Source: Bacteroidales bacterium (lineage in GTDB: Bacteria; Bacteroidota; Bacteroidia; Bacteroidales; F082). From it: a DNA stretch of 64,000 nt. The translations under genes were made by a program, and so were the position numbers. The stretch lies in NCBI GenBank assembly GCA_017460915.1, contig JAFUAA010000010.1, positions 26,153 through 90,152 on the forward strand, read 5' to 3'. Below, one piece after another: positions 51,725 to 59,250 of this stretch. Position 1 is the stretch's first letter. Every line of letters begins with the position of its first letter. The notes under the pieces are model-generated. The model did no database searches and was not told where the DNA came from. It saw only the letters and a list, made by a program, of their open reading frames with translations.

Positions 51725-52602
51725 CGTCCAACACAAACACTACACTATCTAAAGACATGTTGCGATTCAATACTTCTGAAGAGTTCTTTAATTATTTGGA
51801 AAACGTCGAAATCAATAACGAAAAGGAGGGGTTCGTTTCATTTGGAAAAATGGCCGACGATGCCTATTATTCCATTAACCCCGAAGAAATGTTCAGTAGC
51901 ATGGACGAAGTTATTGATTATGTATTGGAGCATCGAGACCTGTTCCAATTAATTCTTGGCAGCGATGGAGAATACACCGTAGAAACAAGAATGTATAACC
52001 ATCCTTTCAGAAATGTGGCTAACAAAGATGGTATTTTTCAAGTAGGAGATACTATATATAGAATCTTTGAAGGAGGGTATGTTTATTCCTCATCGGACAA
52101 AATTGAATATTTGAAACAATGTGATGACAATAGAAATCTCCAAAATTCACTGGATTTGAAGTTTTATTACTTTAATGAAAATGTTGACAACGATCAATAT
52201 CGTGATTACTATTTTTGTCCAGATGAAATGTATAATGAAAAGGTTAATGGTAACAACAAGATTACATTAAGAATCAACTACATTACTGGACCAAATGGAA
52301 ATCTATACAATCACGGCTATAAATATTTTGCCAAACCTTATCACAAGTCGATTGGATGGTGGGGCTGCAACCGAACAATAACCGCGAACGTTTATGAGGT
52401 CATTTTGGGTATTCCTGGAGGCATATTTGATATGTCATATCCATGCCCACAAATAATAAATTATGTAGAAGCAGGTAGCAGTCTTTCTCTTTCTTATTCA
52501 ATAATAGATCAGAGTGCCACTGGTAATCGCATTTATTCATGCTATTGTTCCGCCAACACTCCTGATTCTGGAACTGTTTATGTATCTTGTCACGGAGACT
52601 AA
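51637..52602 (+). CDS. Lipoprotein of duplicated module, copy 2
   Basis: 321 residues, identical to copy 1 in the signal (MKATKTTLIVGLLALMFLAV) and diverged after the lipobox Cys. The middle includes EEMFSSMDEVIDYVLEHRDL, TRMYNHPFRNVANKDGIFQV and the C-terminal GWWGCNRTITANVYEVILGI, CYCSANTPDSGTVYVSCHGD with conserved Cys. The rapid divergence outside the leader suggests diversifying selection or domain exchange. Followed by the second barrel gene. Confidence 0.7.
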   Translation: MKATKTTLIVGLLALMFLAVGCKKEKTEETSNTNTTLSKDMLRFNTSEEFFNYLENVEINNEKEGFVSFGKMADDAYYSINPEEMFSSMDEVIDYVLEHRDLFQLILGSDGEYTVETRMYNHPFRNVANKDGIFQVGDTIYRIFEGGYVYSSSDKIEYLKQCDDNRNLQNSLDLKFYYFNENVDNDQYRDYYFCPDEMYNEKVNGNNKITLRINYITGPNGNLYNHGYKYFAKPYHKSIGWWGCNRTITANVYEVILGIPGGIFDMSYPCPQIINYVEAGSSLSLSYSIIDQSATGNRIYSCYCSANTPDSGTVYVSCHGD

Positions 52603-52700
52603 TTCTATTACCCATAGGATTGAATTGAGAGACAAAATATTATTCTATTTTATGCGTTTGATTTGTTTGACTAATAGAACATACAAAAAGCTTACAATAT

Positions 52701-53405
52701 ATGTATAGGAATTGCCCTGTTATCTTGTTTTTGTTATTCATATTTTCGTGCAGTATGACCTTTGCCCAAAGCAAACTTCCAACCACGTCATCAAAGCTTA
52801 TCAATAAAGGCAGTATTATCCTTAAAGTTGGCTATGAAAACCAACTACAGAGCGATTATCGTATTGAAGCACCTAAATTATGTCTTGGCGCTGGATATGG
52901 TTTCACAGATTGGTGTGTAGCGGGCCTTTATGTCGATTATGGTAGGACCTTTAATAGCGCAAGCTTGTTCGTCGGGGGAAAAAATGAACAAGGGGAGGTG
53001 ATTACCGTATATGGGTTAAATTATCACAGTAATTACCTTTGCTATGGTATTCACACAAGTATACACCCCATAACCTTTTTTGCACCAAAGTTTTATTATT
53101 TTGATTTTTATGCAGTGATTCGTGCAGGAATGCATCATTTCATATGTGGTGTCGAAAGCGAATGGGGTTATGACCCTTCGCATACACGGGCATCAGGATC
53201 GTTGAAAAACGAAGCCGCAATTTACGTCGCAGGAGGAGCGGGCGTCGCAATTAACCCATCCAGATATTTTGGGCTCGTTTATGAATTGGCATTTGACAAC
53301 CAAAACAAAAAATATGATCCAAAAACAGAGGGAATGAGGACAACAGCCATCCACCGCTTTGGTCTCAATGTCCGATTCCCTGGACCGAAGAAATGGCAAA
53401 AATAA
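52701..53405 (+). CDS. Outer-membrane beta-barrel protein, copy 2
   Basis: 234 residues, signal peptide MYRNCPVILFLLFIFSCSMTFA. Strands include GSIILKVGYENQLQSDYRIE, KLCLGAGYGFTDWCVAGLYV, YLCYGIHTSIHPITFFAPKF, VAGGAGVAINPSRYFGLVYE. The end HRFGLNVRFPGPKKWQK matches copy 1 at 50772. No promoter of its own is visible, and it is only 98 bp after lipoprotein 2, so they are probably co-transcribed. Confidence 0.7.
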   Translation: MYRNCPVILFLLFIFSCSMTFAQSKLPTTSSKLINKGSIILKVGYENQLQSDYRIEAPKLCLGAGYGFTDWCVAGLYVDYGRTFNSASLFVGGKNEQGEVITVYGLNYHSNYLCYGIHTSIHPITFFAPKFYYFDFYAVIRAGMHHFICGVESEWGYDPSHTRASGSLKNEAAIYVAGGAGVAINPSRYFGLVYELAFDNQNKKYDPKTEGMRTTAIHRFGLNVRFPGPKKWQK

Positions 53406-53411
53406 TAAACC

Positions 53412-54365
53412 ATGAAAATACACCTTATTGTTTTTCTATTTGTGACAATAGCCCTCAGTAGCTGCCGCAAACAAGTCAGCGACTACGACCGCCCCGATTT
53501 TGACCCACAACCCACTTTGAACGCCGTGCTGCAAGAAGACCACCCCGTGTGGGCTCAGGTCACTTTTGCTCAAGGACTTGATTCGGTGCATCCCGCACCC
53601 TGCACCGATGCCGAAGTGCTGCTTTATGTGGACGGGCAGTTTACCGAACAACTGCAACATGAGAGTGATGGACTATATGTCGGCGAAACCACCGCCGAAG
53701 CCTTGCACGAATATGCCTGCAATGTCGTCATTCCTGGCTTCGACACGCTCTTTGCCCAAACCACGATGCCAGAGAAGCCCGTGGTGACCGGCGTTGAAAT
53801 CATGGAAAACGCCACCGTCGACGACGAAGGTCGTCCTTGTCCCGCATTCTTGGTCACTTTTAGGACTGATTCCGACCGAAAACTGTATTACTGCTCGAGT
53901 ATTTACGCTGATTTCCTCAATGAGTACTACGATGCTGAAACACATGCTTATCTCGGCCATTCCACGGAATCAGGCACGATGAACGCATCCATCAACACTG
54001 ACGACCCTGTGTTGCTCAACGAAGGTTCTGACCAGTTGCTGTTTAGCAATGAGATCATCACCGACACGACCTATACCATGAAGGTGAACGCATGGTTCAG
54101 CAACCACGGCTGGGGCGGACAACACATGGGCGGTGTTATAGAGCGTTCAGGCGTGGTGGTGGTCAGAATGCACGGCCTTTCGGAATCAGCCTACCATTAT
54201 ATGAAGAGCCAAAATGCCTTCGAGGAGCCTGATGCCTACACCAACCTCTTCCTCGGTGTCATCACACCAATCAATCTATATAGCAACGTGGAAAACGGCC
54301 GTGGCGTATTTGCCGCCATCGCCCCCATGACCTGCGACACCATTTTTATCAACCACGTAAACTGA
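53412..54365 (+). CDS. DUF4249 family lipoprotein
   Basis: 317 residues. Signal and lipobox MKIHLIVFLFVTIALSSCRK. Motifs of DUF4249: LNAVLQEDHPVWAQVTFAQG, DAEVLLYVDGQFTEQLQHES, LHEYACNVVIPGFDTLFAQT, MPEKPVVTGVE, LFSNEIITDTTYTMKVNAWF. DUF4249 proteins are surface lipoproteins typically encoded directly before a TonB-dependent receptor, as here (6 bp). The role in uptake is unknown. Confidence 0.85.
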   Translation: MKIHLIVFLFVTIALSSCRKQVSDYDRPDFDPQPTLNAVLQEDHPVWAQVTFAQGLDSVHPAPCTDAEVLLYVDGQFTEQLQHESDGLYVGETTAEALHEYACNVVIPGFDTLFAQTTMPEKPVVTGVEIMENATVDDEGRPCPAFLVTFRTDSDRKLYYCSSIYADFLNEYYDAETHAYLGHSTESGTMNASINTDDPVLLNEGSDQLLFSNEIITDTTYTMKVNAWFSNHGWGGQHMGGVIERSGVVVVRMHGLSESAYHYMKSQNAFEEPDAYTNLFLGVITPINLYSNVENGRGVFAAIAPMTCDTIFINHVN

Positions 54366-54371
54366 TGCGCC

Positions 54372-56714
54372 ATGAGAAGAATGCTTTTGATAATGAGCCT
54401 TTTGGCTTCTCTCTTTGTCCAAGCCCAACAAACACATATCTCCGGATTCGTCAATGATGCCAACGACGGCGAGCGCATCATCGGAGCCAATGTCTTCCTG
54501 CAAGACCGCTCAAAAGGCGCGGCCACCGACCAAAAAGGCTATTTCAACCTTGCCGTGGAACTGCCTGCCACGCTTTGCGTTTCGTGCATTGGCTATGAAG
54601 AAACTTGCATCAAGGTGGACCGTGCTGACGAGCCTCTGCAAATCCGATTGAAACCCTTGACCGAAACTCTGCAATCCGTTGAAATCAGTGCCACCAGAAT
54701 CGAGCGAAAAACAAACTTCAACACCTTGACCCTCAACGCCAAGAGCATCGACCAATTACCCACCTTGGGCAGTCGCCCCGACATCATCAAGGCGGCACAA
54801 CAATTGCCCGGCATCGAGGCCGCCACCGAAGCCTCCAGCCTGATGATTGTCCGCGGCGGCAACCCTGGAGAGAATCTATATATGCTCGACAATGTACCGC
54901 TTAGCTATGTCAACCACTTGGGCGGCTTTATGTCGGTGTTCAACTCCGAGATGATCAACACGATGGACATCTACAAAGGCGGTTTCCTGGCACGCTATGG
55001 CGGCAAGTTGTCCTCTATCGTCGACCTCACTTCCAAGAAGGGCGACCCCACCAGGCTGAAAGGCTCCCTCAGCGCAGGCCTCACCGACTTGGCCTTTGCC
55101 GTGGAAGGCCCCGGCGGACTGAAAAACTCCAGCTTCATCGTCACAGGCCGTAAAACCTTGACGGAAGCGCTCATGTATGCCCTGAGCGAAGTCAGCAAGG
55201 AAATGGACGGACAGGATTATAACATCATTTACGGCTTCCACGACATCAACGCCAAATACACTTGGGCTCCCGATGCCAAAAACAGCTTCGCGTTCAATGT
55301 TTACGAGGGCGACGACTACATGCGCATTTGGAAAAACAAGAAAGAAAATGGCGACATCGAGCGCAACAGCATCGGCAACATTTGGGGCAACCTGCTCGTC
55401 TCGGGACAATGGAACAGCGCGGTCAGTTCACGGCTTTTCATGGCCAACACGCTGTCGTTCACGCAATACCGCTTGAAAAACAACATGAAGGCTTATCTTC
55501 AAAACGCTGCGGATACGACGGATTTTTTCGTCAAGACCTCATCGCGCGTCAGTGATCTCTCGCTCCGCTCCGATTGGAAGCTCTTTGTCAGCAATTCGTA
55601 CACTTTGGAATACGGCCTGCAAAGTTCCTATCTCAACTATCGTCCCAACCACTTCACCAGTAGCTTCTTTGATACCAATTTGCCCGATGTTTCGAGCGTG
55701 TTCGACAACTCGATTTATTTGGACAACAAGCTGAAGCTCGGCAATTGGTTCAATGGGTCCATCGGTTTAAGGGTGAATAGTTTCCTGAATAGCGGTTATC
55801 ATCATTTCGCATGGGAGCCGAGGCTGAACCTCAACTTCAACATCGGAGAAAGCACCCTCAACCTGACCACCATGCGCGTCACGCAGAACGCCCATCTGAT
55901 GATGACGCCTGGCTCCATCATGAACAACGAGGTGTGGATTCCCGCCGATGCGCGCATCAAGCCGGCCTCCTCCGACCAGGCTTCAGTTGGCTGGCAACGA
56001 GGCTTTTGGCAAGACCACATCGGCGTGGAAATCGATGCCTACTACAAACTGCTTCGCGACTTGGCCACCTACCGCGAGGGCTACACCACCCTCATCGGCG
56101 ACCCTGATTGGCGTAGCAAAGTGGAAGCAGGCGGCCAAGGTAAGTCGTATGGCTTTGAAATGATGACCCGTTTCAACTTCAACCGATTGGACGGTTATGT
56201 GGGCTACACCTACTCGCACACCACGCGGCAGTTCGGCCACATCAACAACGGCAAGAAATATGTGTTTGAGTACGACCGGCCGCATTCCGTCAACATCAAC
56301 GTGAACTATCAACTGACGGAACGTTGGTCGCTGAGTGCCTTGTGGACTTACCAGACGGGACTGCCTTTCACGTCTGTCATTGGCGTGCAAAGCATCCCCA
56401 TCATCTCGTCTAGTGGTGAGGTTGGTTTTGATGAAGCGAATATTTATGGAGACCGCAATAGCGAGCGTATGCGCGATTATCATCGCCTCGACTTGGCCGC
56501 CAAATTCCTGACCAAGAATGAAAAAGGCCGCAAGGCGGAATGGACGTTCTCAATTTACAACGTCTATTGCCGGCAGAACCCGTACTATTACTATTACGGC
56601 GACCAGAAAGGCGACCCGCTGTATTGGAACCAGTTCCCCGACGACCCGCCGACGCTTTGGCAGCGTAGTTTCTTCCCCATCATCCCGTCGTTCTCTTACA
56701 AGGTCTGGTTTTGA
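54372..56714 (+). CDS. TonB-dependent receptor with carboxypeptidase-regulatory-like domain
   Basis: 780 residues. Signal MRRMLLIMSLLASLFVQA, then a carboxypeptidase-regulatory-like domain (ISGFVNDANDGERIIGANVF, QKGYFNLAVE), a plug (GSRPDIIKAAQQLPGIEAAT, LMIVRGGNPGENLYMLDNVP, DIYKGGFLARYGGKLSSIVD) and a 22-strand barrel ending SFSYKVWF. There is no SusD partner, so it is unlikely to be a classical polysaccharide-utilisation receptor; the DUF4249 protein is the co-encoded partner. The ligand is unknown. Confidence 0.9.
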   Translation: MRRMLLIMSLLASLFVQAQQTHISGFVNDANDGERIIGANVFLQDRSKGAATDQKGYFNLAVELPATLCVSCIGYEETCIKVDRADEPLQIRLKPLTETLQSVEISATRIERKTNFNTLTLNAKSIDQLPTLGSRPDIIKAAQQLPGIEAATEASSLMIVRGGNPGENLYMLDNVPLSYVNHLGGFMSVFNSEMINTMDIYKGGFLARYGGKLSSIVDLTSKKGDPTRLKGSLSAGLTDLAFAVEGPGGLKNSSFIVTGRKTLTEALMYALSEVSKEMDGQDYNIIYGFHDINAKYTWAPDAKNSFAFNVYEGDDYMRIWKNKKENGDIERNSIGNIWGNLLVSGQWNSAVSSRLFMANTLSFTQYRLKNNMKAYLQNAADTTDFFVKTSSRVSDLSLRSDWKLFVSNSYTLEYGLQSSYLNYRPNHFTSSFFDTNLPDVSSVFDNSIYLDNKLKLGNWFNGSIGLRVNSFLNSGYHHFAWEPRLNLNFNIGESTLNLTTMRVTQNAHLMMTPGSIMNNEVWIPADARIKPASSDQASVGWQRGFWQDHIGVEIDAYYKLLRDLATYREGYTTLIGDPDWRSKVEAGGQGKSYGFEMMTRFNFNRLDGYVGYTYSHTTRQFGHINNGKKYVFEYDRPHSVNINVNYQLTERWSLSALWTYQTGLPFTSVIGVQSIPIISSSGEVGFDEANIYGDRNSERMRDYHRLDLAAKFLTKNEKGRKAEWTFSIYNVYCRQNPYYYYYGDQKGDPLYWNQFPDDPPTLWQRSFFPIIPSFSYKVWF

Positions 56715-56740
56715 CGATGAGCAAAAGTCGTTTGGTTTGG

Positions 56741-56778
56741 AACTGACAACTGATAACGGACAACTGATAACTGACAAC
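56741..56778. repeat. Short degenerate repeat aactga(c/t)aac
   Basis: Four imperfect tandem copies of a tg(a/a)(c/t)aac-type unit (aactgacaactgataacgg...) lie between the TonB receptor and the convergent pseudouridine synthase. Confidence 0.4.
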
Positions 56779-56779
56779 T

Positions 56780-57472
56780 TCAAACTTCTAACTGCTCAAA
56801 CGCCGTCCAAGGCGAAACTTGCGGCAAAGGTGCCGTTACTTCGATTTGCGTTTTCAAAACGGGATGCTCGAAGGCGATGCGATAGGCGTGCAGGCTGATG
56901 GAGGCATCGGGATTGCTGCGCGGATAGCCATATTTCAGGTCGCCACGGATGGGGCAACCGATATGGGCCAATTGACAACGGATTTGGTGGTGTCTTCCTG
57001 TAAACAGTTTAATTTCAATCAAATAAAAACTCTCCGATTTCCCGACTACGCGATAACTCAGCCGCGCCAGCTTGGCTTCCTTGGTGCCTTCGGGCACGAC
57101 GAACGACTTGTTCATTTTCTCGTTCTTGACGATGTAATCCTCAAGCACGTCGGCCTGCTTGGGCGGATGGTTTTTCACGAGGGCGAGGTAGGTCTTGCGG
57201 AAGTCGCGGTCTTTCACTTCCACCGTCATGCGCGAAAGGGCTTTGCTCGTCTTGGCAAAGACGACGGCGCCACTCACGGGGCGGTCGATGCGGTGGACGA
57301 GGCCGGCAAACACGTTGCCTGGCTTGTCGTATTTCTCCTTGATGTATTGCTTCACGTCGTCGAGCAGGCACACGTCGCCCGTTTTGTCGCCCTGCACGAT
57401 TTCGGAGGGGAGCTTGTTGACCACGATGAGGTGGTTGTCTTCGTAGAGGATGCGGTTGGATATATTATTCAT
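56780..57472 (-). CDS. RluA-family pseudouridine synthase
   Basis: 230 residues. Core motifs of the RluA clade: YEDNHLIVVNKLPSEIVQGD, VHRIDRPVSGAVVFAKTSKA (catalytic Asp in HRIDR), LIEIKLFTGRHHQIRCQLAH and PIRGDLKYGYP. No S4 domain. It isomerises uridine in rRNA or tRNA; the specific site cannot be assigned. Convergent with the TonB receptor gene. The 67 bp downstream of the start hold the first REP unit. Confidence 0.9.
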   Translation of the reverse strand: MNNISNRILYEDNHLIVVNKLPSEIVQGDKTGDVCLLDDVKQYIKEKYDKPGNVFAGLVHRIDRPVSGAVVFAKTSKALSRMTVEVKDRDFRKTYLALVKNHPPKQADVLEDYIVKNEKMNKSFVVPEGTKEAKLARLSYRVVGKSESFYLIEIKLFTGRHHQIRCQLAHIGCPIRGDLKYGYPRSNPDASISLHAYRIAFEHPVLKTQIEVTAPLPQVSPWTAFEQLEV

Positions 57473-57488
57473 GGTTGTTCGTGTTAGG

Positions 57489-57535
57489 GCAGGGACTGAC
57501 GTCGCCTGCTTATGGGTCTTTCGTCCCTACGGGAC
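57489..57535. repeat. REP unit, single copy
   Basis: GCAGGGACTGACGTCGCCTGC at 57489-57509 followed at 57523-57535 by the hairpin GTCCC-TAC-GGGAC, on the downstream side of the RAYT gene. Confidence 0.85.
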
Positions 57536-57539
57536 TGGG

Positions 57540-57989
57540 TTAAGGTAAATAACGTTCGTCAAATTCTATTCCATTGGCTTCCAAGAAGCGTATAAATTCG
57601 TCACGAACAGATTCTACACAATGATGTTTCTCTTGAGTCTCGATGTAACGTATGGTCTTTTTCAGCAGCGACGGACTGACGCAGAACGCGCCATAGCCTT
57701 CTTGCCAGGCAAACGATTCGTAATAATTGTCAAGGGTTTTTATCCATTTGCTACTGTTGGCCTTGATTTTCTGCACAAACTCAGACACGCTCATGGTCTT
57801 TGGCATGGTGGCCAAGATATGGATGTGGTTTTCTATGCCGCCCACAGTGATAGGATAGCCGCCCACATTGTTGATGATGCCACCGATGTATTGGAAGACT
57901 TGAGGTAAGTCTTCTTTCTGGATGCAGACCCCCGTGCTTTTCACGTGGAAGACGATGTGGATGTTTAGTTTTGTGTAGGTGTTTGCCAT
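57540..57989 (-). CDS. REP-associated tyrosine transposase (RAYT, IS200-like Y1 HUH)
   Basis: 149 residues, MANTYTKLNIHIVFHVKST. The HUH motif is GGIENHIHILATM and the catalytic Tyr is in FAWQEGYGAFCVSPS; later LKKTIRYIETQEKHHCVESV is typical of the short Bacteroidetes type. A solitary single-copy gene flanked by REP units on both sides, with no left and right transposon ends, is the layout described for RAYTs. It probably cuts REP hairpins at a single strand and may spread REPs in this genome. Confidence 0.85.
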   Translation of the reverse strand: MANTYTKLNIHIVFHVKSTGVCIQKEDLPQVFQYIGGIINNVGGYPITVGGIENHIHILATMPKTMSVSEFVQKIKANSSKWIKTLDNYYESFAWQEGYGAFCVSPSLLKKTIRYIETQEKHHCVESVRDEFIRFLEANGIEFDERYLP

Positions 57990-58009
57990 GATATTATGTG
58001 TTTGCTAGC

Positions 58010-58119
58010 GCAGGGACTCACGTCGCCTGCTTATTGATGTGTCACCCCTACGGGGTTCCGTTGTGCTTGCCAGTCCCGTAGGGACGGCATATCACTACGC
58101 AGGTGACGTAAGTCCCTGC
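58010..58119. repeat. REPIN: two inverted REP units
   Basis: Unit 1 GCAGGGACTCACGTCGCCTGC (58010-58030) plus hairpin CCCC-TAC-GGGG (58045-58055); unit 2 in inverse orientation has GTCCC-GTA-GGGAC (58073-58085) and GCAGGTGACGTAAGTCCCTGC (58099-58119). It lies upstream of the RAYT start, and its right edge contributes the end of mnmA. Confidence 0.9.
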
Positions 58120-59183
58120 GACTCTACAATAACTCCACTGCCGATGACATACGGCTCCACCTCATGATAAACCACGCCAAACTGCCCAGGCGCCACGCCT
58201 GAGATGGCGACTTCCGACACAATGTCGGCGCCGCGCTCCGTGAGGCGAATCGTGCCGTAGGTGAACTCCGGCTGATGCCGAATCTTGAAGCGGACGCGCT
58301 GACCGTCAACGAATTGCAGGGCAGGGTTCATCGGCTGCAAGTCGCCCAAGGGGACGATGTTGGTGTATTGCGCCACGGGGTCGTAGCCTTGCGACACATA
58401 GACGATGTTGTTCGGGATGTCCTTTTTCACCACGAACCACGGCCCGCCGCCGAGGCCCAAGCCCTTGCGCTGCCCGATGGTGTGGAACCAAAACCCCTTG
58501 TGACGGCCCAGTTTCTTGCCCGTTTCCAGCTCCACGATGTCGCCAGGCATCTCGCCCAAATATTCACGGATGTAGTCGTTGTAATTGATTTTTCCCAGGA
58601 AGCAAATCCCTTGGCTGTCGTGCCGTTCGGCGCTCGGCAGCTTGTATTGGGCCGCCAACTTGCGCACTTCTGGCTTGGGAATGTCGCCGATGGGGAAGAT
58701 GACCTTGCTCAGTTGCGCGTAGGTGATGCGTCCGAGGAAATAGGTCTGGTCCTTGAAGGTGTCGGCGGCCGTGCCGAGCCAGAAGATGCCGTTTTCGTCC
58801 TCCCACGAGCGGGCGTAGTGTCCCGTCGCGATTTTGTCGAAGTTGTGGCCTTCCTTTTCCTCAAAGGCACCGAGTTTAATCCAGCGGTTGCACATCACGT
58901 CGGGGTTGGGCGTGAGGCCCTTGCGCACCATCTCCATCGTGTATTTCCCGACGGTCTCGAAATACTCGTGCTGCAAATCGACGATGTCGAATTGGCAACC
59001 GTATTTCTTTGCAATATAGGTCGTTATCTCAATATCCTCCTCCGAGGGGCAGCTCGACAAATCCTCTTTGCCTTCCATACCTATTTTGATATAGAAGATG
59101 TGCGGGTCGTAGCCCTGCTCCTTGAGCAGCGGCACCACCACCGAGCTGTCGACGCCCCCCGAAACCAATGCGGCTATGTTCAT
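58095..59183 (-). CDS. mnmA: tRNA-specific 2-thiouridylase MnmA
   Basis: 362 residues. PP-loop MNIAALVSGGVDSSVVVPLL, NPDVMCNRWIKLG with the first catalytic Cys, DQTYFLGRITYAQLSKVIFP, SQGICFLGKINYNDYI with the second Cys, GFWFHTIGQRKGLGLGGGPW. It activates U34 with ATP and inserts sulfur to give s2U in tRNA-Glu, -Gln and -Lys. The last residues VESQGLTSPA and the stop lie in the adjacent REPIN, so the natural C-terminus appears to have been replaced by repeat sequence. It has its own -7 element. Confidence 0.95.
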   Translation of the reverse strand: MNIAALVSGGVDSSVVVPLLKEQGYDPHIFYIKIGMEGKEDLSSCPSEEDIEITTYIAKKYGCQFDIVDLQHEYFETVGKYTMEMVRKGLTPNPDVMCNRWIKLGAFEEKEGHNFDKIATGHYARSWEDENGIFWLGTAADTFKDQTYFLGRITYAQLSKVIFPIGDIPKPEVRKLAAQYKLPSAERHDSQGICFLGKINYNDYIREYLGEMPGDIVELETGKKLGRHKGFWFHTIGQRKGLGLGGGPWFVVKKDIPNNIVYVSQGYDPVAQYTNIVPLGDLQPMNPALQFVDGQRVRFKIRHQPEFTYGTIRLTERGADIVSEVAISGVAPGQFGVVYHEVEPYVIGSGVIVESQGLTSPA

Positions 59184-59198
59184 CGTTCAAAATTTGTG

Positions 59199-59206
59199 CA
59201 AAAATA
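59199..59206 (-). promoter_or_regulatory. -7 promoter element TATTTTTG
   Basis: TATTTTTG on the minus strand 15 bp upstream of the mnmA start. Confidence 0.6.
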
Positions 59207-59221
59207 GGAATTTTTCGTCTG

Positions 59222-59249
59222 GTAGAGACGTTGCGCGCAACGTCTCTAC
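59222..59249. repeat. 28-bp palindrome GTAGAGACG...CGTCTCTAC
   Basis: Perfect palindrome with centre TTGCGCGCAA, intergenic, one base after the GH92 stop on the minus strand. It may serve as its transcription end, though no U-run follows. Confidence 0.85.
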
Positions 59250-59250
59250 A

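Noticed and set aside
57540-57989. Complete IS200/IS605 insertion sequence
   Set aside because: There is no TnpB partner and the flanks are REP palindromes, not the IS left and right end hairpins; the RAYT interpretation fits better.
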